A DNA stretch of 6,845 nucleotides from assembly GCA_964591605.1 (NCBI GenBank), contig CAZQEN010000390.1:1-6845 (forward strand), given 5' to 3'. The notes beneath the pieces are model-generated. The model made no database searches. It saw only the letters and a program-made list of their open reading frames with translations, and had not been told where the DNA came from. Position numbers and translations under genes: made by a program. Positions 1 through 5,817 of the stretch are shown here, in pieces (position 1 is the first letter of the stretch; every line of letters begins with the position of its first letter). The DNA comes from CAYLLT01 sp964591605. GTDB lineage: Bacteria > Planctomycetota > Phycisphaerae > UBA1845 > PWPN01.

Positions 1-20
1 AATCGAACCCCACGTCATTC
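1..20 (-). ncRNA. T-arm-like end of a possible tRNA or tmRNA running off the left edge
   Basis: Read on the minus strand, positions 20-1 give GAATGACGTGGGGTTCGATT. This looks like the start of a TPsiC arm (stem TGGGG, loop TTCGATT) preceded by the GACG that often precedes the T-arm in tmRNA (for example GGACGCGGGTTC in E. coli ssrA). The matching stem strand and the acceptor end would lie outside the window. A normal tRNA is unlikely because no D-arm or anticodon arm fits in the 60 bases upstream. For tmRNA, CTAAG at 64-60 is suggestive, but I find neither a convincing 5' end nor a tag reading frame. It may be chance or an integration-site remnant. Confidence 0.25.
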
Positions 21-21
21 C

Positions 22-39
22 TCAACTGCCTGCAGTTGA
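22..39. repeat. 7-bp inverted repeat
   Basis: TCAACTG (22-28) and CAGTTGA (33-39) form a perfect 7-bp stem with a 4-base loop. It lies just beside the T-arm-like sequence and would be a stable small hairpin in RNA from either strand. Confidence 0.5.
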
Positions 40-65
40 CGGGCGTGGCACCGTAGTTTCTTAGC

Positions 66-96
66 GAAAGATGCGCGCAGGACGCGCGCATCTTTC
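66..96. terminator. Perfect 13-bp hairpin, terminator-like
   Basis: GAAAGATGCGCGC (66-78) and GCGCGCATCTTTC (84-96) are exact reverse complements around the loop AGGAC (79-83). The GC core with an AT-rich base resembles an intrinsic terminator. On the plus strand the stem is followed by TTCC, so the 3' side reads TTTCTTCC, a weak T-tract; on the minus strand it is followed by GCTAAGAAAC, which has none. It lies about 440 bp beyond the end of the minus-strand operon, so it could end a plus-strand transcript entering from the left, or be a helix in a structured RNA. Confidence 0.4.
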
Positions 97-330
97 TTCC
101 AGGCAGTTCTCAGTTTGACTGCGGCCGAAGGCCACCTTGGGGATGACGGCACTGATACGCCGTCGGTACCGCTGATGTGCCTACGGCAGGGCTATCTGCG
201 GGGCCTGAACGTGGGTGATAGCAGTTGGACCATGGATGTGGTTCGTAGCAGCCCCCTTGCCGCGAGGACGAGCTGACGGCGAGTTGATCGTCGCCGAACC
301 GGCGAGGCTGCCCGGTAATGATTGGCAGAG

Positions 331-357
331 TCACGGGTGACGAGGATCAACCCGTGA
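331..357. repeat. 8-bp inverted repeat downstream of the operon
   Basis: TCACGGGT (331-338) and ACCCGTGA (350-357) pair perfectly around an 11-base loop. It is about 180 bp past the stop of the sialidase-like gene. There is no T-tract on the minus-strand side, so it is not a typical intrinsic terminator, though it could stabilise the 3' end of the operon mRNA or serve as a protein-binding palindrome. Confidence 0.4.
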
Positions 358-538
358 ACAGCGGGACGAACGAATGAGTATCCATCGCGGCGGCCTCTGC
401 GGACTCCGGCGAGCCGAGCCCGCGGGGGCCGTTGTGTTTTGCATCTGGAGGATCAGCATTTGAGGCCGATGATCGAAAGACTCGCTGCTCGGACGTTCAG
501 ATACCCCAACTCTCTGATGATCGGGCAGTGTTGCAGGC

Positions 539-1738
539 TCACTTCGTCCCCGTATCGCCCTGCCGGAGCCAGGTCTCGTCGAACGCGGCGTGTTTCATGC
601 TCTTGCCGCCTTCGACAAAGTAGCTGTAGACCGCATGGATCGTGCCGTCGCGGCCCTGGATGACCGCCGGATAGTGATACGAACCCATGTCGTGTCGCTC
701 GAGGTGTCGCGTCCACTTCCAACTCACCCCCTCGTCCTCTGAGATGGAGACGGCCAGGCTGTTGCGGTCTTTCGTGGTATCGTTATAGACGAGCAGCCAG
801 TGTCCGTTCGACAGGACGACGCCGTCGATGCCCGCGCCCGGGTTCGGCAGGTCAATCACCCCGACGTCACCCCATGAGATCCCGTCGTCCGTCGATTCGC
901 ACACGCGGATCCGCTCGAGCGGCCCGTTCTCGCGCATGTACGCCACCAGCGTGCCGTTCCTTCGGCGCAGAACCGTCGGCTGAATGCTCCCGAAGCCGGC
1001 CAGCGGCTGGCTCGCATACCAGCTCCTGCCGTCATCATCGCTGATCGCCATCAGGCCGACCGAAAACGTGTCCGAATAGAGGGGCAGCAGGATCCGTCCT
1101 GACGGCAATACGGTCGGCTTGCATCGCGGCTGCCAGCCCAGGCGCCCCGCCAGCCTGTCTTTGATGAGCTGTCGGATCTTGTCGATCCTGGCCTGAACGC
1201 GGGCATCGTCCGGCGGCTTCGCGCCGGGCATGTTCAGGCGCTTTTCGAGGCCCTCGAACATCCTCTGCTCGAAGTCCTTCGGCTTGAGGGGCATCACGCC
1301 CTGCCACTCCCATTGAGGCGGCCCGTCCGCCTCGTAGCGGCTGGCGACCCGGTAGTGGGTCAGGCACGACTCCCAACTGTTCGCGAGGATGACCGGCCAG
1401 AACAGCCACAGGCGGCCCTGCCGGTCGACATGCATGGCGGTATTACAGTCCGGGAAGCCCGGTGTGTCCGCCATGAGGAATGGTTCAGACCACTGAGAAG
1501 AGCTGCCTTTACGCAGTCGCGAGCCCAGAACCCGCACATCGTCCGCACTGCGTTCACCCGACCCGCGGTACCACGAGACGAGCAGGTCGCCGTTCGGACA
1601 CTCCACGATGCCCGGAGCATGGTTATGCTCGGCGTTCAACGGGAATACCAGCTCGGATGCGAACCGGGCCGTCGCAGTTCTGTCGGCGCCCAGGCCCGCA
1701 GCCAGCACGATCAAGGCGCAAGTGGTGTGCATCATCAT
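539..1738 (-). CDS. Exported BNR/Asp-box sialidase-like beta-propeller
   Basis: The protein has 399 residues. It starts MMMHTTCALIVLAAGLG, with a signal peptide probably cut after ATA at residue 24. The mature part matches the BNR_2 sialidase-like family: NHAPGIVECPNGDLLVSWYRG (39-59), PDCNTAMHVDRQGRLWLFW (96-114) and PTVLPSGRILLPLYSD (208-223). Three Asp-boxes of the form SxDxGxSW are seen at 233-240, 282-289 and 333-340. A charged, probably helical insert spans about 155-200. The FRIP motif of classical GH33 sialidases is absent, and no sialic-acid genes are nearby, so the substrate may be another acidic sugar; 'exo-alpha-sialidase' would be over-annotation. ATG 1738 is preferred to an in-frame start at 1783: it overlaps the upstream stop as ATGA and begins the signal peptide. 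No Shine-Dalgarno is evident, consistent with translational coupling. Two further ATG codons follow directly (1735, 1732), so the exact start may shift by one or two residues. Confidence 0.86.
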   Translation of the reverse strand: MMMHTTCALIVLAAGLGADRTATARFASELVFPLNAEHNHAPGIVECPNGDLLVSWYRGSGERSADDVRVLGSRLRKGSSSQWSEPFLMADTPGFPDCNTAMHVDRQGRLWLFWPVILANSWESCLTHYRVASRYEADGPPQWEWQGVMPLKPKDFEQRMFEGLEKRLNMPGAKPPDDARVQARIDKIRQLIKDRLAGRLGWQPRCKPTVLPSGRILLPLYSDTFSVGLMAISDDDGRSWYASQPLAGFGSIQPTVLRRRNGTLVAYMRENGPLERIRVCESTDDGISWGDVGVIDLPNPGAGIDGVVLSNGHWLLVYNDTTKDRNSLAVSISEDEGVSWKWTRHLERHDMGSYHYPAVIQGRDGTIHAVYSYFVEGGKSMKHAAFDETWLRQGDTGTK

Positions 1739-3066
1739 CGGCTCGCGGAGGGACTGCTTCCAATGACCCGAAGGTTCGTACACAGATAGAGAGGATGCTG
1801 ATCGATCATGTAGAGCGCCTCCCCGAACGCGGCGGCATAGCCGTGGTCCGGCCGTTTCAGTTCATAGGTATACGGGCCGTCTCCCGCGGCCAGTGCTTCC
1901 GATTGCCACTTGGACTCCCGGAAATCCCGCGTGTCGGCGGCGGCCCGCCACACGGTCATCCGCGTCGGGGGCAGGTCCGACTGGATCGTCAGCCGAAGCG
2001 AATCGCTCTGTTCCTTGAGGTCCCACTTCATCGCGGGGAACTTGAGCCTGCCCGCCGTCTTCAGAACGAACGCCGAGATATTCCCCACCAGCCGCCCCAT
2101 GTCGTTGTTCAAGCCGTGCCCGGCGTTCGGCACATAGAGAATGTACTTCTCGCCCAGCAGCTCGTCGTAATAGAGATTGAGTGCGTCAACGGTCCAGTAC
2201 GGATCGTTCGTGCCGAGCAGAATGAACTTGGGCATCGTCAGCCGACGGCGGTAGGCAAAGGGGTCGACGATCGCCACCAGCTTGCGCCCAGCCTCGGTAT
2301 CCATCCGGTCCTGGATGTTGTACTCGGTGTATTCCTTGATCTGCTCGCTGTACCGGCCGTAGGCCTCGCGTTGATGCTTCATCTGTGCGCCCATGTTGAG
2401 GACATCGATCACCATCGGGGCGATGGCCGCCACCCGCGGGTCAGAGGCGCCGGTCAGCCATGTGGTCCACCCCCTCTTCGAGCCGCCGGTCACGATGAAC
2501 TTCGAGATATCGAGCTTCCATTCCTTTTGGGTGAAGGCCTGAATCGTATCCAGAGCGCGAACGGCCGCCTTCGTCATGGGCATGAGCAACGGCCACTCGT
2601 CGTCACCCGTCTTCAGGTACTGATCGAAGGTGTATGCGATGATCTGGTCTTCCCTCTTGCCGTCGAACAGGGGCTGAAAGGGAACGTGCGAGATGAAGGC
2701 CACCGGCATTCTGGTGGCAGTCGCGATGGCGTAGGCGATCTTGAGTTCCCGGGCATCCTGCGGCAGCCGTTCCTTTTCCTGGCCTTCGCGCCAGGATCCT
2801 CCGCCGATGATAAGCAGCGCATGCGACGCCTCTTTGACTTCGGGCAATCGGACGATGAGCAGGCGGTGCTGCCAGGCCGTACCCCGCCAGGTTTGCGATA
2901 CCATGTGGAGCTCCGCATGCTGCAGCGAAGCACCCTCGGCGCTCGTCGCGACCACCGACCAGCGGTAGGTCGAATCCTCCTTCCCCACGTAGGTCAGCAG
3001 ATCCGCTTCAACCGGCGGCACGAGAAAAAGGCACAGTAAGGACGCACAAAACGCTGTTCTTACCAT
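1735..3066 (-). CDS. Exported PhoPQ-activated pathogenicity-related protein (alpha/beta hydrolase, PqaA-like)
   Basis: The product has 443 residues and matches the PhoPQ_related family, named after Salmonella PqaA. The signal peptide MVRTAFCASLLCLFLVPPVEA is likely cleaved after residue 21. The N-terminal part YVGKEDSTYRWSVV and SQTWRGTAWQHRLLIVRP-like segment (57-74) are family hallmarks. The hydrolase core has a nucleophile elbow GGSKRGW with Ser196, the acid in GTNDPYW (Asp288) and the base in NAGHGL (His317). Residues about 341-443 look like a small beta-sandwich appendage. Family members are poorly characterised; the GGSKRG elbow resembles the GCSRxG elbow of CE15 glucuronoyl esterases, so an esterase on a sugar-acid substrate is a reasonable guess only. 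The start at 3066 is chosen over 3126 because AAGGGGAA (3078-3071) is correctly spaced and the signal peptide begins there. It overlaps the PHP gene by 7 bp (ATGGTAA) and the next gene by 4 bp, so expression is coupled. Confidence 0.92.
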   Translation of the reverse strand: MVRTAFCASLLCLFLVPPVEADLLTYVGKEDSTYRWSVVATSAEGASLQHAELHMVSQTWRGTAWQHRLLIVRLPEVKEASHALLIIGGGSWREGQEKERLPQDARELKIAYAIATATRMPVAFISHVPFQPLFDGKREDQIIAYTFDQYLKTGDDEWPLLMPMTKAAVRALDTIQAFTQKEWKLDISKFIVTGGSKRGWTTWLTGASDPRVAAIAPMVIDVLNMGAQMKHQREAYGRYSEQIKEYTEYNIQDRMDTEAGRKLVAIVDPFAYRRRLTMPKFILLGTNDPYWTVDALNLYYDELLGEKYILYVPNAGHGLNNDMGRLVGNISAFVLKTAGRLKFPAMKWDLKEQSDSLRLTIQSDLPPTRMTVWRAAADTRDFRESKWQSEALAAGDGPYTYELKRPDHGYAAAFGEALYMIDQHPLYLCTNLRVIGSSPSASR

Positions 3067-4361
3067 CTGGTTCCCCTTGTCTGTCCCGCGGTCACATAGA
3101 TGGGATTGGTGATCACCCAGGGCCATCGCTCCCCTGCGAGCTCGACGAACGCCTCCATCCGGTACACCCCGGACGGGATGTTCTTGGCAGTATGCCGGGA
3201 ATCGCGGCCCTCGTAAAATGTGGCCCCGTTCCGCACGATGCGGATGTCGGCCTCGAGCGGCAGCACGCAGCGCAGCCGAAGCCCCGGTTCCCAGGCCACC
3301 TCATCGCCGACCGTCCCTCGTGGAGAGCTCCGATACTCGACCCAGAAGCCGATCTCCGGCAGCGGAGCCACGATCTCAAAGGCGATCACCGCGCGGCCCG
3401 TACTGAGGGCGTGCCATACGCTTCTGCGGCTGATCTGATTGATCTGCAGGTACGTTCCCACGTGCCGCATGCTGATCTGGTACGGATCCAGCACGGCCCG
3501 GGTGAGGACTTTGGGCTCCGCAGGGATGTCTTTGTGCCCAAACGCGAGACGGAGCCGACCGGCGTCGGGATCACCCCCCTGCCAGAGCGCTTCTCCATCA
3601 AGATAGCGGGCTCGGACCGTCCCATCAGGCATCGCGATCAACTCGATCGCCTGATTCTGATGGCTGTCATTGGCGGCAATGCCAGTGAAGGGCGCTTCCT
3701 GCGTGAGATGGTCGAATCGGGCGAGGAAATCCCGCGGATAGTCGAGGAAGGCGGCGAACGCCGCCTCCGGATGGGCCTGCACCGAAGGAAGGTTGAGGAT
3801 CATCGCGAGAAGCAGCGCTTTGACCGGCTCATCCAGCGCATCGGTGTGCGTGTTGTAGATTTCCATGCCCGCGTGCTGTGCACGGTTGAACTCCTTCACT
3901 TCCTCAGGATGAGAAACGAAGCGAAGCCCCTGGCGATCGAGCACGTCCGGCCAGTGGAGGGCATTGCTGCACTCCGTGCCGGCCATGAAGAAGATTCCGC
4001 TCTCCCAGCCCTTCACGTTCGAGGCGACCACGTCGCGATGGGGATCCGGATGCTCCGTGAAACCCACGATCCGCGTGTTCGTCACCTGTGCCGCCGCGAT
4101 GATCTCCGAGAGCTCGCCACGGCTGTCGTGGGAGAGCCGGCTGTGGATGTGGAACGTGCCGCGCACGAACTCGTAGGGAACCTGGATGGGCTTGATCCGC
4201 GCGGCGAGAGCCGTCCGGTCCCGGTCGAAACGTTCGAGCCTTGCGGGGCTGAGGCGTTCGGCAACAGACAGCCTGGCCGGCCGCGTGGTCGGTTCGGCCG
4301 CAACCAGGTTCGCCGCCATCCAGACGCTGACGACGAAACATCGCGAGAGCGGGCGCCGCAT
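3060..4361 (-). CDS. Exported PHP-domain metalloprotein (predicted phosphoesterase-like fold)
   Basis: The protein has 433 residues. A signal peptide (MRRPLSRCFVVSVWMAANLVAA) probably ends near residue 22, so the product should act outside the cytoplasm. The PHP signature is visible in order: HIHSRLSHDS (H71, H73, H78, D79), FTEH (E103, H104), GTE (E130), SHPEE (H151), EIYNTH (E167, N170, H172) and NDSH (D232, H234). These match the His/Asp/Glu metal ligands of the PHP family, which often hold three metals and hydrolyse phosphoesters. Residues about 245-433 form a C-terminal region rich in beta strands, ending in VITNPIYV. This arrangement is common in secreted PHP proteins of carbohydrate-degrading bacteria whose substrate is unknown. 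ATG at 4361 is supported by AAAGGG eight bases upstream (4375-4370) and by the signal peptide starting there. Its last codons overlap the next gene by 7 bp. The fold is sure; the reaction is not. Confidence 0.88.
   Translation of the reverse strand: MRRPLSRCFVVSVWMAANLVAAEPTTRPARLSVAERLSPARLERFDRDRTALAARIKPIQVPYEFVRGTFHIHSRLSHDSRGELSEIIAAAQVTNTRIVGFTEHPDPHRDVVASNVKGWESGIFFMAGTECSNALHWPDVLDRQGLRFVSHPEEVKEFNRAQHAGMEIYNTHTDALDEPVKALLLAMILNLPSVQAHPEAAFAAFLDYPRDFLARFDHLTQEAPFTGIAANDSHQNQAIELIAMPDGTVRARYLDGEALWQGGDPDAGRLRLAFGHKDIPAEPKVLTRAVLDPYQISMRHVGTYLQINQISRRSVWHALSTGRAVIAFEIVAPLPEIGFWVEYRSSPRGTVGDEVAWEPGLRLRCVLPLEADIRIVRNGATFYEGRDSRHTAKNIPSGVYRMEAFVELAGERWPWVITNPIYVTAGQTRGTRW
3071..3078 (-). 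promoter_or_regulatory. Shine-Dalgarno site that decides the PqaA-like start
   Basis: AAGGGGAA on the minus strand lies 4 bases before the ATG at 3066 (6 bases from the AAGGGG core). It sits inside the last codons of the PHP gene and favours this start over an in-frame ATG 60 bp upstream. Confidence 0.6.
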
Positions 4362-4395
4362 GAGACTGGCCCTTTCCCGGGTTTGGAGAAACCAC

Positions 4396-4470
4396 TCACC
4401 GGATGGGGTTGATGATCTCCAGCATTTCCGATGAAAGCACCCTCAGGCCGTTCCATCGGACCCATGACAT
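4396..4470 (-). CDS. Possible 24-residue leader ORF upstream of the PHP gene
   Basis: An ATG at 4470 opens a 24-codon frame ending in TGA at 4398-4396, inside the proposed leader and 34 bases before the PHP start. It begins MSWVRWNGLRVLSS and ends MLEIINPIR. An internal ATG at about 4425 would give a 9-residue version whose codons are almost all G- or C-ending, as in the neighbouring genes. There is no signal peptide, no run of regulatory codons typical of an attenuator, and no attenuator hairpin that I can see. I recognise no family. It may simply be a chance ORF in GC-rich DNA. Confidence 0.2.
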   Translation of the reverse strand: MSWVRWNGLRVLSSEMLEIINPIR

Positions 4471-4499
4471 GACAACCGGCCGCCAAATGCTAAGTCAAC

Positions 4500-4527
4500 A
4501 GTATACCAACCTGCAGCCCAACATCAA
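4500..4527 (-). promoter_or_regulatory. Candidate sigma70-type promoter for the PHP / hydrolase / sialidase-like operon
   Basis: On the minus strand, TTGATG (4527-4522) is separated by 16 bases from TATACT (4505-4500), which is preceded by the extended -10 element TGG (4508-4506). Transcription would start near 4493, giving an untranslated leader of about 130 nt before the PHP gene at 4361. The -10 has one mismatch to consensus and the -35 has two. It sits in the only sizeable intergenic gap among the minus-strand genes, where an internal promoter would be expected. The assignment rests on pattern matching alone, and sigma-factor consensus in this lineage is uncertain. Confidence 0.4.
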
Positions 4528-4598
4528 CCATGCTGGCCAAGTCTTTCAACGTACCGATTGCAGCGATCAGCGAACGCTGACCTGCTGTCGGACCATGC

Positions 4599-5816
4599 CT
4601 ACCGCCAGCCTTCCGGAACATGGACGATGGCTAAGTCCTGTTGGCCCCGACGGTTGGAGGTAAACACGATTCGACTCGACGACGGTGTCCAACCGGGATG
4701 AGGGTGGGGTTGGCCCTTGCCGAATTCCCGGTGTCCGGTCGTCAGGACCCGCTCACGTGTCGTTTTTCCGTCGAACAGCACCACATCGCCGTGGAAATTG
4801 TCTGCCACGGCCCATCGCCCATCGGGGGAGCCCGCCGCGTGCCACCAGGCCCGCCTGGTGATCTGGGCGGGCGTACCCTCGGCCCACCAGCTTCCCGCCC
4901 CCAGGATGTTGATCCGACCCGTGGTCAGGTCGAAGACCTTCAAGTGCGACTCCTCTGGGTGGTGACCGCCGCAGAAGGTGAATCGGTTCTCGGTCCACCA
5001 GCATTCATGTGTCACCAGCTCTCCGGCCACCTGCGGATAGACCGGCCGGGGCGGACGGCCTGAGAAGTCAACGTGCCACAGTCGGCAATGTGCCGGCTCG
5101 GAGGGGTCCTGATCGACCGGCACCCGGTCGCCCTGTGGGTAGACCCGGGCAAACATGACCAGATCCGGGCGTTCCCAACTAAACTGAACGTGATACACCG
5201 GAAAAGTCACCGTGGCGAGGGAGCTTTTTTTTCCGCTGTTGATCTCGATCGCCACGACATGATGGATGCCCTTCTCGTCGCCCTCGCGGTCACTGTACGC
5301 CAGGTACTTCCCATCCGCGTTCTCATTCAGGCTGGACAGAACCCCGCTGCCCGCGGTCAGATCGGTGATTCTGCGTTCCTCGATGCGTACGACGGCGGGC
5401 GGCCCCATCTTCACTTCGACAGACCACACCACGACCGCGCCCGCGCGCATGCCGTAGATCCGATTGCCCTTCCGACTGCAGGTCACGCCCGAAATGCCGG
5501 GTTCGTCCTCGCGCAGAAGCCGCACGAGCTGCCCCGTGGCCTCCAGATAGCCGAAGAGCTCCGATCGCCCGGTGCGATCGCTGGTAAAAACCAGCATCGA
5601 CTCGTCACTGAGCCATGAACGATCGTGGAAATACAGATTCTGGTCGTGGGACGCCCGGGTCGTTGCGAAGACGAGTTTCGCGCCCGAGATCGGATCGGTG
5701 GTGATCTCGTGCTCGGCCGGCAGGACCTCGCAGGCCCAGGAAGCGGTCTGCGCAGGCACAGAACGCACCGCGAGCAGGACAATGGCCAGCACACCTGCGG
5801 TGATGCCTCGCTTCAT
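4599..5816 (-). CDS. Exported oligogalacturonate-lyase-like beta-propeller (PL22/TolB-type)
   Basis: The product has 405 residues. An N-terminal signal peptide (MKRGITAGVLAIVLLAV, likely cleaved after SVPA at residue 22) precedes a WD/TolB-type propeller. Blade signatures include LVFTSDRTGRSELFGY (75-90), KYLAYSDREGDEKG (170-183), SPDGRWAVAD (330-339) and IVFTSNRRGQQDL (383-395). PL22 enzymes cleave unsaturated or saturated digalacturonate by beta-elimination with a metal held by His and Gln. Family-like positions here are H209 in YHVQFS, H270 in THECWW, and Q369, H371 and H373 in GQPHPHPGW; this mapping is from remembered family motifs, not an alignment. The start at 5816 is chosen because the signal peptide begins there and it lies one base after the ligase stop (TGA-C-ATG); an upstream in-frame start at 5915 would overlap the ligase by about 98 bp. 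No clear Shine-Dalgarno is seen, so coupling is likely. An A8 run at 5225-5232 is an odd internal feature. It could be a non-catalytic propeller. Confidence 0.84.
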   Translation of the reverse strand: MKRGITAGVLAIVLLAVRSVPAQTASWACEVLPAEHEITTDPISGAKLVFATTRASHDQNLYFHDRSWLSDESMLVFTSDRTGRSELFGYLEATGQLVRLLREDEPGISGVTCSRKGNRIYGMRAGAVVVWSVEVKMGPPAVVRIEERRITDLTAGSGVLSSLNENADGKYLAYSDREGDEKGIHHVVAIEINSGKKSSLATVTFPVYHVQFSWERPDLVMFARVYPQGDRVPVDQDPSEPAHCRLWHVDFSGRPPRPVYPQVAGELVTHECWWTENRFTFCGGHHPEESHLKVFDLTTGRINILGAGSWWAEGTPAQITRRAWWHAAGSPDGRWAVADNFHGDVVLFDGKTTRERVLTTGHREFGKGQPHPHPGWTPSSSRIVFTSNRRGQQDLAIVHVPEGWR

Positions 5817-5817
5817 G

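Larger units (their letters stand above)
1..538. other. Region without a convincing gene, rich in inverted repeats
   Basis: Downstream of the sialidase-like gene I find no frame with family similarity, a good ribosome site and a plausible length. Short open frames on both strands give low-complexity Arg/Pro/Ser-rich peptides typical of GC-rich noncoding DNA. Inverted repeats are seen at 22-39, 66-96, 145-164 (GACGGC / GCCGTC), 191-222 (GCTATC / GATAGC) and 331-357. The left end contains a T-arm-like sequence on the minus strand. The stretch could hold a structured RNA that runs off the left edge, or simply a terminator region between two transcription units. Confidence 0.6.

Noticed and set aside
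45..60. A sigma54-like element (TGGCAC followed by TTTCT) on the plus strand
   Set aside because: The -12 GC is missing and transcription would run directly into the 66-96 hairpin with no gene behind it.
110..334. A 74-codon minus-strand open frame downstream of the operon
   Set aside because: It has no ribosome site or family similarity, and its Ser/Pro/Arg-rich composition and overlap with several hairpins argue for noncoding DNA.
1480..3039. A 519-codon open frame on the plus strand opposite the hydrolase and sialidase-like genes
   Set aside because: It is antisense to two genes with clear family motifs; its translation is Arg/His/Pro-rich without any recognisable domain, as expected from GC-rich codon bias.
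3192..4412. A 406-codon open frame on the plus strand opposite the PHP gene
   Set aside because: It shadows the PHP gene, has no signal peptide or motif, and has the composition of antisense GC-rich DNA.
4567..4580. Short hairpin (TCAGC / GCTGA) just after the PL22-like gene as a terminator
   Set aside because: The stem is only 5-6 bp with no T-tract on the minus strand, too weak to call a terminator.
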